Counted from the stretch's first letter, positions 46,977 through 58,096 are shown. The stretch: 64,000 nt of DNA from Telmatobacter sp. DSM 110680 (GCF_039994875.1 NZ_CP121196.1:620001-684000); one strand, 5' to 3'. Notes: generated by a model not told the origin, from the sequence alone. Numbers and translations are program-made.

Positions 46977-47447
46977 ATGAAGACTCTGACTTATGGCGTC
47001 ATCGTTCTGGTCGCAGTGTTCACCACCCTGGTGCAAGCTCAATCGGCAAAGGGCCAAGCCACTGACCGCGAAAGACTCATCGGCGCGTGGCATCTCGCGC
47101 ACATCGATTCACCCGGGCCGGATGGTAAGTCCGCCAACATCGTTCAACCGCAGGGAATGCTGATCTACACACGCGATGGCCACATGTCCGTGCAGCTGAT
47201 GTACCCGAAGTCGGCGAATGCTCAGAACAACGAGTATGTCCAGGATGGCTACGAGGCCTCGTTCGGCACCTACGATGTTGATGAGGCTGCGCATACGCTG
47301 ATCCATCACGTCCAGGGTTCGATTACCCGCGATCAACTCGTCGGCAAAGATCTTCCACGTGTTTACCAGCTCACTGCAGACGGTCATCTGATCATCAAGT
47401 CCGCTCGACCTGAGGAACACTGGTCCGTCACTTGGGAGCACTACTGA
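46977..47447 (+). CDS. secreted lipocalin-like domain protein
   Basis: 156 residues from the ATG at 46977; the frame continues upstream into the AKR gene but this ATG opens a signal peptide (MKTLTYGVIVLVAVFTTLVQAQ). The mature part matches the lipocalin-like (lipocalin_5) pattern: RERLIGAWHLAHIDSPGPDG, GMLIYTRDGHMSVQLMYP, YEASFGTYDVDEAAHTLIHH and a final beta strand. Expected to be a periplasmic beta barrel binding a small hydrophobic ligand. Its place between two aldo/keto reductase copies is notable. Confidence 0.78.
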   Translation: MKTLTYGVIVLVAVFTTLVQAQSAKGQATDRERLIGAWHLAHIDSPGPDGKSANIVQPQGMLIYTRDGHMSVQLMYPKSANAQNNEYVQDGYEASFGTYDVDEAAHTLIHHVQGSITRDQLVGKDLPRVYQLTADGHLIIKSARPEEHWSVTWEHY

Positions 47448-47463
47448 ATAGCCAATCAGGTAG

Positions 47464-48512
<1,049 letters not shown>

Positions 48513-48517
48513 TCATC

Positions 48518-49282
48518 GTGAATATTACTTTCGAAAACAAAGTTGCCCTCGTTACCGGCGCCGGCTCCGGACTGGGCCTCGCGACCGCCAAGGCGTTTGC
48601 AGAATCCGGTGCATCGGTAGTCCTCGCCGATTGGAACGAGAAAGCTGCGCGTTCTGCCGCAGATGAACTCGCAGCCAGTGGTCACAAGACCCTTGCCGTG
48701 GTCTGCGACGTCTCTGACGATGCCCAGGTTGAAGCGATGGTTCAACAGACCGTGGAAAAATTCGGCCGCCTCGACGCAGCCTACAACAATGCCGGCGTTC
48801 AAAACGTTCTCGCGGAAACTGCCGACACCACGCGGGAAGACTATGACAAGGTGATGGGCATCAACCTTCGCGGCGTCTGGAGTTGCATGAAGTTCGAGTT
48901 GCAACAGATGCGCAAACAAGGCAGCGGCGCCATCGTCAATTGCTCTTCCCTCGGCGGCCTTGTCGGGGGTGCTGAGCGAGGAATCTACCACGCAGCCAAA
49001 CATGGCGTCATCGGATTCACAAAGAGCGCTGCACTGGAATACGCTGCTCGTGGCATTCGTGTCAACGCCATTTGCCCTGGACTCATCTGGACACCCATGG
49101 CCGACCAAATGGTTGCTGCAGGTCAGGGCGATGCCCTCGATGCCATGGTGAAGAGCGTGCCTATGGCCCGCTACGGCCGCCCCTCAGAAATCGCCGACGT
49201 AGTTCTGTGGCTTTGCAGTTCCGCATCAAGCTATATAACCGGTCAGTCCATTTCGGTGGATGGCGGATTCATCATGCGCTAA
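48518..49282 (+). CDS. short-chain dehydrogenase/reductase
   Basis: 254 residues from a GTG start 16 bp after the AKR gene, with AGGAA ahead. Classical SDR: TGAGSGLGLATAKAF cofactor loop, NNAG (residues YNNAGVQN), catalytic Ser in NCSSLGG, Tyr and Lys in IYHAAKHGVIG, and the C-terminal SSYITGQSISVDGGF. NAD(P)-dependent oxidoreductase in the cytoplasm; the substrate is unknown. Part of the AraC-linked operon. Confidence 0.92.
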   Translation: MNITFENKVALVTGAGSGLGLATAKAFAESGASVVLADWNEKAARSAADELAASGHKTLAVVCDVSDDAQVEAMVQQTVEKFGRLDAAYNNAGVQNVLAETADTTREDYDKVMGINLRGVWSCMKFELQQMRKQGSGAIVNCSSLGGLVGGAERGIYHAAKHGVIGFTKSAALEYAARGIRVNAICPGLIWTPMADQMVAAGQGDALDAMVKSVPMARYGRPSEIADVVLWLCSSASSYITGQSISVDGGFIMR

Positions 49283-49345
49283 CTTCAAGATCCAAGCTAG
49301 ACACGTAAACATCGCACGAGACAAAGGCAGGGAGGTAAACCAGAA

Positions 49346-49741
49346 TTGTCAACATGGCCAAAAGACGAGCTAAGCAAGATCGCCGAGTCCGATGACTTGC
49401 ACATCGCGCCGTTTCGCGAAGATGGAATTACCTACGGAACACCAACGTGGATCTGGTCTGTAGTCGTCGACAACGCCCTCTACGTGCGTGGATACAACGG
49501 ACCAAAGTCTCGCTGGTACAAGGCCGCGATACAACAAAAAGCAGGACGCATCATCGCTGCCGGCATGACTAAAGAAGTTTCGTTCGAGAAAGTAGAAGGA
49601 ACAATCAACGATCGCATCGACGATGCCTACCGCACGAAATACAAGCAGAGTCCGTATCTCGCTCCGATGATCAGCGCGCAGGCACGCTCCGCCACCGTTC
49701 GAATCGCGCCGCGCGACGGCAAAAAACTCGAGCAACGATGA
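49346..49741 (+). CDS. DUF2255 family protein
   Basis: 131 residues from TTG 49346, supported by GGGAGG at 49330-49335; no ATG fits. The DUF2255 pattern includes LHIAPFREDGITYGTPTWIW, NALYVRGYNGPKSRWYKA and DAYRTKYKQSPYLAPM. These proteins resemble flavin-binding split barrels (nitroreductase/deazaflavin-like), but the activity is not known. Small cytoplasmic member of the redox operon, 63 bp after the SDR. Confidence 0.8.
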   Translation: MSTWPKDELSKIAESDDLHIAPFREDGITYGTPTWIWSVVVDNALYVRGYNGPKSRWYKAAIQQKAGRIIAAGMTKEVSFEKVEGTINDRIDDAYRTKYKQSPYLAPMISAQARSATVRIAPRDGKKLEQR

Positions 49742-49794
49742 CCATCTTTACGGCTTAACAGCTTCTAAAACAATGGATACACCGAGGAAAACTT

Positions 49795-50190
49795 ATGGAC
49801 ATCAAAAGAGCAGGCTCTCAACCTTCAGGAAAAGGACCATCAGACTGGTTCACCGGCACGGTGCGTGTCGATCCGCTGTTTACTGCACCCGAGCCGGCAC
49901 GCGTCGTTGGTGCTCACGTTACCTTTGAACCCGGAGCGCGCACGGCATGGCACACTCATCCGCTCGGTCAGACACTCATCGTCACTTCCGGCTGCGGACG
50001 AGTGCAGCACTGGGGCGGCCCGATCGAGGAGATTCGTCCAGGAGATGTCATCTGGTTCGCGCCCGGAGAAAAACACTGGCATGGTGCCGCACCAACAACG
50101 GCCATGACCCACATCGCGATCCAGGAAAAACTCGACGGCAAAACTGTGGAGTGGATGGAGAAGGTAAGCGACGAGCAATATCAAAAATAA
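49795..50190 (+). CDS. cupin-domain protein
   Basis: 131 residues, a single small beta barrel. Metal ligands are visible as His53, His55 and Gln59 ([11 protein letters not shown]) and a later His in GEKHWHGA (His94 or His96). It resembles the cupins annotated as (R)-mandelonitrile lyase-like or linked to carboxymuconolactone decarboxylases. Likely binds a divalent metal; the reaction is unknown. Last gene of the AraC-linked operon, followed by a terminator. Confidence 0.85.
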   Translation: MDIKRAGSQPSGKGPSDWFTGTVRVDPLFTAPEPARVVGAHVTFEPGARTAWHTHPLGQTLIVTSGCGRVQHWGGPIEEIRPGDVIWFAPGEKHWHGAAPTTAMTHIAIQEKLDGKTVEWMEKVSDEQYQK

Positions 50191-50208
50191 TTCTCTCGTA
50201 GACAAAAA

Positions 50209-50235
50209 GAAGCCGGCGTTCAAAGCGCCGGCTTC
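50209..50235. terminator. bidirectional intrinsic terminator
   Basis: GAAGCCGGCG (50209-50218) and CGCCGGCTTC (50226-50235) give a perfect 10-bp stem with a 7-base loop. An A-rich tract lies on the left and a T-rich one on the right, so it can end both the plus-strand redox operon and the convergent minus-strand glgC. Confidence 0.88.
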
Positions 50236-50255
50236 CTTAATTCAACGTATTCGAA

Positions 50256-51509
50256 TCAATATCGATCACCAAACTCCGGCTCGACGGGGTTCTCAAACAG
50301 CGATGCGTCGCGGGTCACAATCGTCAAGCCCGAAGGCGTAACGAAATAACGTCGCTTATCTTCCACCGGATCGTAGCCGATAACCGTTCCCTCCGGAATG
50401 TGCACGTCGCGATCGATGATCGCGCGTCTGATGCGGCAATGCCTACCGATCTGCACATGCGAGAAAATGATGCTCGAGTCAACTTCTGAGTAGGAGTTGA
50501 CGCGCACATCCTGCGACAGCACTGAATTTGAAACCGAAGCGCCCGAAATAATGACGCCGGCCGTGATCACCGAGTTCACCGCCATGCCCGTTCTACCCGG
50601 CTCTCCAAACACAAACTTCGCCGGCGGATATTGCCGGACACGCGTGCGCATCGGCCAGTTCTTGTCGTACAAGTTGAACACCGGCGACACCGAACACAAA
50701 TCCATATTGGCTTCGTAATAAGAATCCAGCGTGCCCACGTCGCGCCAATAGAGCGCCGTCTGCTTGTTTTCATCGACGAAGCTGTAGGCCATCATCTTTT
50801 TCTTGCCCAGCATATTAGGCAGGATGTTGTGGCCAAAGTCGTGCTTCGAGTTGGGATCCTCGGCATCGGCAATCAGCGCCTTCAGCAGAACTTCCGTATT
50901 GAAGATGTAGATGCCCATCGAGGCTTCAACTTTGTCGGGATTGAAGGGCGATCTGAATGTGGTCGTCGTCGGTTTTTCAAGGAAGCCCTGCAACTCGCCA
51001 TTCTTGCCCACGTCGACCACACCAAAGCGCGCGACCTCATCAGGAGAGATCGGGAGCGTCGCGAGGGTCACATCGGCGTGCGTTTCCCGGTGATATTCCA
51101 GCATGCGGCTGTAATCCATCTTGTAGATGTGGTCGCCGCTCAGGATGATCATGTGTTTAGGCTGTTCGCTGCCGATGGAATAAATATTCTGATACACGGC
51201 ATCCGCCGTTCCCATGTACCAGTTGGTGCCGGTGCGCTGCATGGGCGGCAAAAGTTCAAAGAACTCGCCAAGTTCCTGCGCCACAATGCCGGTCCAGCCT
51301 TCGCGGATATGACGATTCAGCGAGAGAGCTTTGTACTGAGTAAGAATGAACACTCGACGCAGGCCGGAATTGATGCAGTTCGACAGTGTGATGTCGATGA
51401 TCCGGTAATGGCCGCCGAAAGGAACAGCCGGTTTGGCGCGGTCGCGGGTAAGCGGAAAGAGCCTTTCTCCGGCTCCGCCCGCAAGCAAAACACCCAATGT
51501 GTCTTTCAT
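50256..51509 (-). CDS. glgC: glucose-1-phosphate adenylyltransferase
   Basis: 417 residues, the normal GlgC length. Makes ADP-glucose for glycogen. The N-terminal nucleotidyltransferase fold has LAGGAGERLFPLTRDRAKPA, PFGGHYRIIDITLSNCINSG and SGDHIYKMDYSRML. The C-terminal left-handed beta helix (SSIIFSHVQIGRHCRIRRAI) carries allosteric sites. It is a lone gene, not beside other glycogen genes. The 266-bp upstream spacer (51510-51775) has no clear structure. Confidence 0.95.
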   Translation of the reverse strand: MKDTLGVLLAGGAGERLFPLTRDRAKPAVPFGGHYRIIDITLSNCINSGLRRVFILTQYKALSLNRHIREGWTGIVAQELGEFFELLPPMQRTGTNWYMGTADAVYQNIYSIGSEQPKHMIILSGDHIYKMDYSRMLEYHRETHADVTLATLPISPDEVARFGVVDVGKNGELQGFLEKPTTTTFRSPFNPDKVEASMGIYIFNTEVLLKALIADAEDPNSKHDFGHNILPNMLGKKKMMAYSFVDENKQTALYWRDVGTLDSYYEANMDLCSVSPVFNLYDKNWPMRTRVRQYPPAKFVFGEPGRTGMAVNSVITAGVIISGASVSNSVLSQDVRVNSYSEVDSSIIFSHVQIGRHCRIRRAIIDRDVHIPEGTVIGYDPVEDKRRYFVTPSGLTIVTRDASLFENPVEPEFGDRY

Positions 51510-51775
51510 GTCCGTATGAGCCTGCCTTATCGCGTTGTCTTTCCGGAGTGCTTCTCAGCGCGAAACCTATATGCCGTTATCCGGTACGGCGTGTTTCAGA
51601 GCAGGATTTTGAAAATCGGCCTCTGAACGGCGAAGGATACCACACGGAGATAACACGTGCAGCATCTCCCTGTTACAGGGCGTTGGCATCATCGAAAACG
51701 GGCCAAAGTAAGGCCATGTGCGGGCGGGGCTGCGCTGAAATTCCGGTGCTTTGAACGCCGGATGTGGAGACAATC

Positions 51776-52528
51776 CTATCGGCGCTTGGCCTTGAATCGA
51801 TATTCAACCCCGACAGAGATCGCGAAGTTCACATCCGTCTGGGTGGCCTTGGTACCGTAGTTGATGCCGTAGCGGGTCATCACAGCATCGGGAGTAATCC
51901 TGAATACCCAGCGCTCTGACCGATTCAAATCCATGTGGCCGCCGATAATGGCGGCCGGCGCCATCTGGTCGTTATAAAAGCCAACAGTCGACGGAGGCTG
52001 GCCAAGCAGATCCTGCTCGAATTTCCCGTAGACGCCGCCAAACAACGCGTGCGCAATTAGCGCGCCATGCTTGTTGTGCGGTCCGAGCCATTCCGGCCCA
52101 CCTACGAAAAAGTACTGCGCAACAAACGGACCATTGATGCTGTGCGTCGCGCCATTGCTGTCGATAAAAGAGTTCGGCGCCGCGCCGCTGGTACCCACAT
52201 AGCCGCGGCCGCTGCCTTCGAGAGCCCAATGCCGGCTGAACCAGTACGAGGCAGAAAGATCCAGGCCGCCGAGGTTCGATCCCTGCAGAAGGTTGGGACC
52301 AGCCTTCATATGGTCGTACGCCATTCCCAGCGAAACGTCGAACTTGTTGTCGTATCTCACCCTGGCCAGCGGATCGATGGCGATATAGGTGCCGTTGCCG
52401 CTGGTTTGCGAACCGGTGGATTGCACCGACGGCTGCACCTGGCTGGAGGCGTGCGTAGCGGAGGCAAGCAGACCAAGGACAAGGACTGCCGAAAAGAATG
52501 AAAACCTTACTGGGAGACGCATCAACAC
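51776..52528 (-). CDS. outer-membrane beta-barrel protein
   Basis: 250 residues. A signal peptide (FSFFSAVLVLGLLASATHAS) and a short Ser/Gln linker precede repeating amphipathic strands (DPLARVRYDNKFDVSLGMAY, LGGLDLSASYWFSRHWALEG, VNFAISVGVEYRFKAKRR). This suggests an eight-stranded OmpA/OmpW-sized barrel with a YRF near the C-terminal end, a common acidobacterial family of unknown function. No operon partner. Confidence 0.72.
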   Translation of the reverse strand: MLMRLPVRFSFFSAVLVLGLLASATHASSQVQPSVQSTGSQTSGNGTYIAIDPLARVRYDNKFDVSLGMAYDHMKAGPNLLQGSNLGGLDLSASYWFSRHWALEGSGRGYVGTSGAAPNSFIDSNGATHSINGPFVAQYFFVGGPEWLGPHNKHGALIAHALFGGVYGKFEQDLLGQPPSTVGFYNDQMAPAAIIGGHMDLNRSERWVFRITPDAVMTRYGINYGTKATQTDVNFAISVGVEYRFKAKRR

Positions 52529-52615
52529 AAAGCTTACAGGACCATACCTTCGCGGGACAATGAGTGGGACTGGGGGTTAGACGCAGTCAAGGGCCCCTAA
52601 GCTAGCGACTATTTG

Positions 52616-53224
52616 CTAAGGCTCGCACCGCTCAGCCCAGTTGGCATACAGCAGGTAGCGCATCGTCTTCAGGATTTCGGCGATTGAATTGGATTGCGTT
52701 TCGCCTGGCTGCATGGGCGGCGCGGCATGCATCCGCCAATCCAACGATGTGTGGCTAAAGATCAGTGCCGCACGCGCAAGATGGTAATCGCTTGAAACAA
52801 TCTCCGCCGAATGCCATCCGTGCGTCTGCATGATCCGCGCCGAGTAGCAGGCATTCTGAATCGTGTCGGTTGCCTTCGTCTCCACAAAGATGGCCGAGGG
52901 AGGAATGCCCTGCGCAGCGGCAGAGCTGGCCATCACATCCGCCTCCACGTAATGGTTGTGCGCCGGGCCGCCCGTGAAAAGCAGGCGCGGAGCGATTCCG
53001 CGCTCGTACTCCCGTACCGCCTCCGTCACGCGCGCAAGCTGCTCCGGTGTCGGGTTGCCGTCGGCATCTGCTGGGGTGCCAAGCACCAGAATGGCGTCGA
53101 AGTGATCGCTGCTGGTGTTCGCAGTCGGGGCAACTCGACGCGCAATCACGGCCCAGCCAACCAGCATTACGGCAAGGACAAATCCAACCAGCATTGTCCG
53201 CACAAGCCAACGGCTGCCGCCCAT
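52616..53224 (-). CDS. YdcF/DUF218 family membrane protein
   Basis: 202 residues. One transmembrane helix at about 9-28 (TMLVGFVLAVMLVGWAVIA), then the DUF218 domain with AILVLGTPADADGNPTPEQL, LLFTGGPAHNH and EIVSSDYHLARAAL. SanA/ElyC/YdcF relatives act at the envelope in cell-wall or vancomycin-related traits; the precise activity is unknown. Standalone gene between an outer-membrane protein and a nitroreductase. Confidence 0.85.
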   Translation of the reverse strand: MGGSRWLVRTMLVGFVLAVMLVGWAVIARRVAPTANTSSDHFDAILVLGTPADADGNPTPEQLARVTEAVREYERGIAPRLLFTGGPAHNHYVEADVMASSAAAQGIPPSAIFVETKATDTIQNACYSARIMQTHGWHSAEIVSSDYHLARAALIFSHTSLDWRMHAAPPMQPGETQSNSIAEILKTMRYLLYANWAERCEP

Positions 53225-53397
53225 CCGGATGGGCTTATAACGATGACGAGGCCGGCGGGTCGGAGCGCGCTGGCGTGTCTTGCGGGTTGGTGAGGCAATA
53301 GGCAGAACAAACTCCAGCCTCCACTTTACGGGGGAAAACTCTGCAGCGGAGGCACGGAGGTATTAACTGGATTGAGGCGGCGACTTTCGCGGAACCT

Positions 53398-54021
53398 TCA
53401 GCCCAGATCCGCAGCGTGATCCCATCCGGACAAAACAATCTCGCTCAGTGGTTTACGACCGCGGGGCGACTGCTCCTGTCCCTGGTAATGTTCGCCAAGA
53501 ATGGAAGGTTCGCCCTGGTATCCCATCGCCATTACCGACCCGATCGCGTAAACCTCTGGAATTGCAAAGGCTTCGCGGGCCTTCGCCTGGTCAAAACCAG
53601 CCATCTGGTGCGTGGCAATCCCCATGGAAGCAGCTTGCAGGGTGATAAATCCATCCGCAGCCCCGAGGTCGTGCAACGCGTAATTATTGGGCGAGTCATT
53701 GTGACTGAACCGCGTCTTGGCAACGCTCAGGATCAGCACTGGAGCCGTCGTCGCCCAGGCGTTATTGAAAGGAACCAGCGCATCGGCGATCTTCTTATAA
53801 GTCTCAGAGTTACGATGGCCAATGATGAAGCGCCAAGGCTGCTCATTGAACGAGGAAGGCGCCCATCGGGCAGCTTCAAAGATCACCTTCAAATCCGCCG
53901 GACTAACATCCCGATCGGCAAATGCGCGCGGACTCCAGCGCTCTAAAATGACGGGCAGAACGCCCTCGGTCGAGGGTTGCGCATATTTCATCTGGTGAAC
54001 TTCACTGGCGGTTAGCGGCAT
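53398..54021 (-). CDS. nitroreductase family protein
   Basis: 207 residues from the ATG at 54021, which has GGAG eight bases upstream; the long open frame upstream lacks protein character. FMN-binding features: ERWSPRAFADRDVS near the N-terminus, ARWAPSSFNEQPWRFIIG and the late MAMGYQGEPSILGEHY. These are dimeric FMN oxidoreductases using NAD(P)H on nitro compounds, quinones or similar. No operon partner; a redox detoxification role fits the neighbourhood loosely. Confidence 0.9.
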   Translation of the reverse strand: MPLTASEVHQMKYAQPSTEGVLPVILERWSPRAFADRDVSPADLKVIFEAARWAPSSFNEQPWRFIIGHRNSETYKKIADALVPFNNAWATTAPVLILSVAKTRFSHNDSPNNYALHDLGAADGFITLQAASMGIATHQMAGFDQAKAREAFAIPEVYAIGSVMAMGYQGEPSILGEHYQGQEQSPRGRKPLSEIVLSGWDHAADLG

Positions 54022-54443
54022 CGATACACTCCAAGGAAAAGTCTTTGCAGTAAGTGGGATGCGCTTGACGCCCTCGGGATGCGCTATCTCGGCATCGGAC
54101 TCACAAGCACTTTGATTTCCCGCACTTTTCCTCTGAATGAGTGGCGCTATTTTCAGGATTAGTGCATTGTTTTGGAAGGCAAGTTGCCAAGACCGAGCAG
54201 ACGCTTTGAGGCAGAATCCACCACACCGGACTGCGATACGCAATCAACGTCTCTCATCCCCTATTCACATTGTTTTGGAATACTTCGGCTGGATCTTCCC
54301 CGACCTGTCGTAGCTCGAACTGCCCACGCAAAGATGCGCCAGACCTTGCGCGGAAGTTCTGAAAAATCTGGTCGAGCGTAAGACTAAGCCTGCGCACGCC
54401 CGGCAAGACTCGCCATTTCGAATTACTAACTTTTGGAGGTTTC
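54022..54443. other. gene-free divergent spacer
   Basis: This is 422 bp between the nitroreductase gene (minus) and the second Oar-like receptor (plus). It should hold both promoters. No palindrome, repeat or clear promoter pair stood out; TTGGAGG just before the receptor ATG is its ribosome site. Confidence 0.35.
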
Positions 54444-57400
54444 ATGACCAGTTTCAAGTTGAGGGGACGCTCTGCGCTTTTTGCTGTCCTGCTTGCTCTA
54501 CTCTCTATCTCGCACGCCGCCCAGGCCCAGTCCGCAGTCGACGGCGCCGTTGGCGGCAACGTTCTCGATAGCACCGGAGCAGTTGTCGCCAACGCCGCCG
54601 TCACTGTCCGCAACATCGACACCAACGCCCAGCAACAAGCGGTCACCGACGGTTCCGGCTACTTCCGTGTCATTCACCTGCAGCCGGGTGTCTATGAAGT
54701 CACCATCACTGCTTCGGGATTCGACACGTACGATGCAAAGAGCGTCACAGTGCAGGTTGGATCGCTCACCGACGTCGATGCGCGCCTCAAAGTCGGCAGT
54801 TCTGCTCAGACCGTAGAAGTGACGAGCGAAGCCCCGCTCGTGAATACCGCAACACCCGACTTTGCTGGCGTCGTTGACCAGATATCGCTGCATAATCTGC
54901 CGGAAAACAACTACCGCTGGTCGGCCTTCGCGTTGCTGACTCCTGGCGTCGTGAATGACAGCAACGGCTTCGGCTTGCTCAGCTTCCGCGGCCAGAGCAC
55001 CTTGCTCAACAACGTCACCATCGACGGAACCGACGACAACCAGGCCTACTTCTCTGAAGAGCGAGGGCGTACGCGCGCCGGCTACTCCACCATCAAGGCT
55101 GCCGTGCAGGAGTTCCAGGTAAACACCTCGAACTACTCGGTCGAGTACGGCCGGTCCGCTGGCGGCATCGTCAACTCCGTCACCAAGAGCGGTTCCAACG
55201 CACTTCACGGCGAAGGCTACTACTACGATCGCGACAGCGCGTGGGCAGCGCAGAACACCTACGTGACGCATCCCGTTCAGGTCTCGACCAATCCCATCAG
55301 CTATGCCGTGCAATCGTTCAAGCCCACCGATCTCCGTCGCCAGTTCGGCTTCGGCGTCGGCGGTCCGATCCTGCGCGACAAGCTCTTTTTCTTCCTCGCC
55401 GCGGACCGCTTCTACCACGACTTCCCCGCGGCTTCCACCATCACCGGCACCAGCGCCAACGCAAACTTCTACACCGCACCCGATGCCGATATCTCCACCA
55501 CAAGCAAGACCTGCGGTGGCACAGGATCTGCGGCTCCCAGTTATCCCGACGCGCAGGTCTGCCAGTTCGCTGCGAACACCGGCCTGGCCTACACCGCGGC
55601 AGCTCCGCTCTATTCGAGCTATATCAACAGCCTCACCTCCGTGCTGGGAACCGTTCCCCGCATCGGCAAGCAGGTCATCTACTTCCCCAAGGTCGACTGG
55701 CAGATCAACCAGAAAAACCACGCCTCCGTTGAAGCCAATCAGATGCGCTGGACATCTCCCGCAGGCATCCAGACTGCACCCGCGGTCGCATACGGCACAG
55801 CCAGCTTCGGCAACGACTACGTCCGCGACAACTGGATCGTCGGCAAACTCGACAGCTTCCTCAGCACCCACTGGAGCAATGAAGCCCGCTTCATGTATGG
55901 CCGCGACTTCGAGTTTGAATTCAACCAGAAGCCGACCGCCTACGAACAATCGAATCTCATCAACACGCCGGCAGGTTATGTAAATCCTCTCGGACTGCCC
56001 CCCAACGTCTTTCTGAGCGGATTTTTCCAGTTCGGCACACCGCAGTTCCTGAATCGCGCCGCACTTCCCGACGAACGCCGCTGGCAGCTCGCCGATACCC
56101 TGGTTTGGGTGCACGGAAACCACAACATCAAGTTCGGCGAAGACTATCTCCACACCGACGACCGCATTTCAAACCTCTACAACCAGTACGGCGGTTACAG
56201 CTACACCGGAAACACCCCGCTCGGCAACTACGTCTCCGACCTTTATCTCTCCCAGAATCCCGTCACCGGCAAGGTCGCGGAAAACTACAACTCCTACAGC
56301 CAGGGCGTTGGAGCTGCAGGACTCGACTTCACCACTGGCGACTATGCTCTGTTTGTCCAGGACGAGTGGAAGGTAAACCCGCGTCTGAGTCTGACCCTGG
56401 GCGTCCGCTGGGAATATGAAAAATTCCCGTCACAGCAGTTGCCCAACTCCCTGTTGCCGCAGACCAACACCCTGCACGACAACAAGAACAACATCGGCCC
56501 CCGCGTCGGCTTCGCATATGACGTCTATGGCGGCGGAAAAACGATTCTTCGCGGCGGCTACGGCGAATTCTTCGCACGCGCCATCAATTCCACTCTCTAC
56601 CAGGCTCTGATCGGCACCGGAGTCTCCGCTGGCCAGGTGAACCCCACCATCAACCCCGGAACCCCTTGTGCACCGAAGTTTCCCCAGATCGATGCATCGA
56701 GTTGCCTGCAGGGTTCCAGCGGCAACGCAACTGCCTATTACATCGATCCAAACTTCAAGGTTCCTGAGATTCATCAGGCCGACCTGACGCTGGAGCAACA
56801 ACTAAGCAAGAACGACGTCTTTAGCATCTCGTGGCTTGGATCATGGGGCCGCCGTCTGCCTGACTTCGTCGACACCAATCTTCCAGCGCCGACGCCGACG
56901 ACCTTCACCGTCACGGGTGCTGGACCTCTCCCCGTTGGAACCACAATCGACGCCAACGTCTACTTCTACGACACCGCCAACGCAAATCATCGCCCCAATC
57001 CCAACTTCAGCTCCATCACCGACATCTTCAGCGGCGTAACTTCGAACTACCAGGCACTGGTCGGTCAGTTCAAGCACCAGATGTCCTACCATGTTTCGTT
57101 CGGCTCCAACTTCACCTGGTCGCATGCACTCGACTACGGCGAAAACAACACCACGGGCGCATCGGCTACCGCGCTGCTCGATCCCAATAACATCAAGCTC
57201 GAATATGGCAATTCGAATCAGAACGTGCCCTATCGCTTGCTGATCTACACCGTCACGGATTCACCATGGCATGTTCACGGACCGCTCGGCTACCTGCTGA
57301 ATGACTTCGAACTCGCTCCCACCTTTCAGACGCAGAGCGGATTGCCCTATTCGGTCGGCATCAGCGGATCCTCGGCCAAACTCTATCCCGGCGGATCAAC

Positions 57401-57770
57401 CACCCAGCAGTCGATCATCAACACCAGTTCCTTCAACGGATCTGGCGGCACCAACCGCGTTCCGGGCCTCAACCGCAACGAACTCCAGTATCCAAAGACC
57501 TGGGGTGTCGATATGCGCGCCTCCAAAAGATTCGTCGTGCGCGAACACTACAACCTCGAATTCCTTGCGGAAGCCTTCAACCTCACCAATCATCAGAACG
57601 TAACGGGACTGGGTACAAACGCCTACTCCATCTCTGAGAACACGGCAACCCACACCAACAACCTGGTACAGTACACGTCCACCCAGTTCCAATCCGTCAC
57701 CAGCACCGGCAACAGCAACTTCGCCTATAACGTGCGCCAGTTGCAGATGGCCGTCCGTCTGAACTTCTGA
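54444..57770 (+). CDS. Oar-like TonB-dependent receptor, second copy type
   Basis: 1108 residues. Signal peptide (ALFAVLLALLSISHAAQAQ), carboxypeptidase-regulatory domain (GGNVLDSTGAVVANAAVTVR), plug domain, and a long barrel ending LQMAVRLNF with terminal Phe. It differs clearly in sequence from the receptor at 15852-19460 and has no transporter or enzyme next to it, so its ligand is unknown. A terminator follows at 57793-57820, so it is probably transcribed alone. Confidence 0.9.
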   Translation: MTSFKLRGRSALFAVLLALLSISHAAQAQSAVDGAVGGNVLDSTGAVVANAAVTVRNIDTNAQQQAVTDGSGYFRVIHLQPGVYEVTITASGFDTYDAKSVTVQVGSLTDVDARLKVGSSAQTVEVTSEAPLVNTATPDFAGVVDQISLHNLPENNYRWSAFALLTPGVVNDSNGFGLLSFRGQSTLLNNVTIDGTDDNQAYFSEERGRTRAGYSTIKAAVQEFQVNTSNYSVEYGRSAGGIVNSVTKSGSNALHGEGYYYDRDSAWAAQNTYVTHPVQVSTNPISYAVQSFKPTDLRRQFGFGVGGPILRDKLFFFLAADRFYHDFPAASTITGTSANANFYTAPDADISTTSKTCGGTGSAAPSYPDAQVCQFAANTGLAYTAAAPLYSSYINSLTSVLGTVPRIGKQVIYFPKVDWQINQKNHASVEANQMRWTSPAGIQTAPAVAYGTASFGNDYVRDNWIVGKLDSFLSTHWSNEARFMYGRDFEFEFNQKPTAYEQSNLINTPAGYVNPLGLPPNVFLSGFFQFGTPQFLNRAALPDERRWQLADTLVWVHGNHNIKFGEDYLHTDDRISNLYNQYGGYSYTGNTPLGNYVSDLYLSQNPVTGKVAENYNSYSQGVGAAGLDFTTGDYALFVQDEWKVNPRLSLTLGVRWEYEKFPSQQLPNSLLPQTNTLHDNKNNIGPRVGFAYDVYGGGKTILRGGYGEFFARAINSTLYQALIGTGVSAGQVNPTINPGTPCAPKFPQIDASSCLQGSSGNATAYYIDPNFKVPEIHQADLTLEQQLSKNDVFSISWLGSWGRRLPDFVDTNLPAPTPTTFTVTGAGPLPVGTTIDANVYFYDTANANHRPNPNFSSITDIFSGVTSNYQALVGQFKHQMSYHVSFGSNFTWSHALDYGENNTTGASATALLDPNNIKLEYGNSNQNVPYRLLIYTVTDSPWHVHGPLGYLLNDFELAPTFQTQSGLPYSVGISGSSAKLYPGGSTTQQSIINTSSFNGSGGTNRVPGLNRNELQYPKTWGVDMRASKRFVVREHYNLEFLAEAFNLTNHQNVTGLGTNAYSISENTATHTNNLVQYTSTQFQSVTSTGNSNFAYNVRQLQMAVRLNF

Positions 57771-57792
57771 CTTGTCGTCGCATCAACTTGAG

Positions 57793-57820
57793 CCGCGGCG
57801 CCCTCGGGCGTCGCGGTTTT
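57793..57820 (+). terminator. intrinsic terminator of the receptor gene
   Basis: CCGCGGCGCCC (57793-57803) pairs with GGGCGTCGCGG (57806-57816), 10 of 11 plus one G:U, followed by TTTT. It starts 23 bp past the receptor stop. Confidence 0.78.
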
Positions 57821-57856
57821 GACTGGCAAAAAACGTCTTTGCTTTTCTGGAGGAAG

Positions 57857-57876
57857 CGTGAGGCTTCAGCCTCACG
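57857..57876. repeat. short REP-like palindrome
   Basis: CGTGAGGCT (57857-57865) and AGCCTCACG (57868-57876) with two bases between. It lies in the 326-bp spacer 57771-58096, which otherwise has only the terminator. It resembles small extragenic palindromes, but no second copy was seen in this window. Confidence 0.4.
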
Positions 57877-58096
57877 AATAAGGCCACCCGTTTTTCCCAA
57901 TCTGATCGTGTGATCGTCAATTCGGACCCAACGCGTTCAGATCACGCCTGCTTCCGGGTTGGCCACAACTCGCCAGAAGTGCATGACAAGGCCAGTTGCA
58001 CCGCAACGAATTCAAGGCCTCTCGATTATGCACACGGAACTTGCCATGTATCAGTTTATGTGACAGGCTTTCCGTATCCTCCGGAGGCCAAGCTCA

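Noticed and set aside
54498-56153. 551-codon open frame on the minus strand inside the second Oar receptor
   Set aside because: It mirrors a real gene. The Val/Gly/Asp-rich composition is what the opposite strand of a GC-rich Ser/Thr-rich barrel gives.
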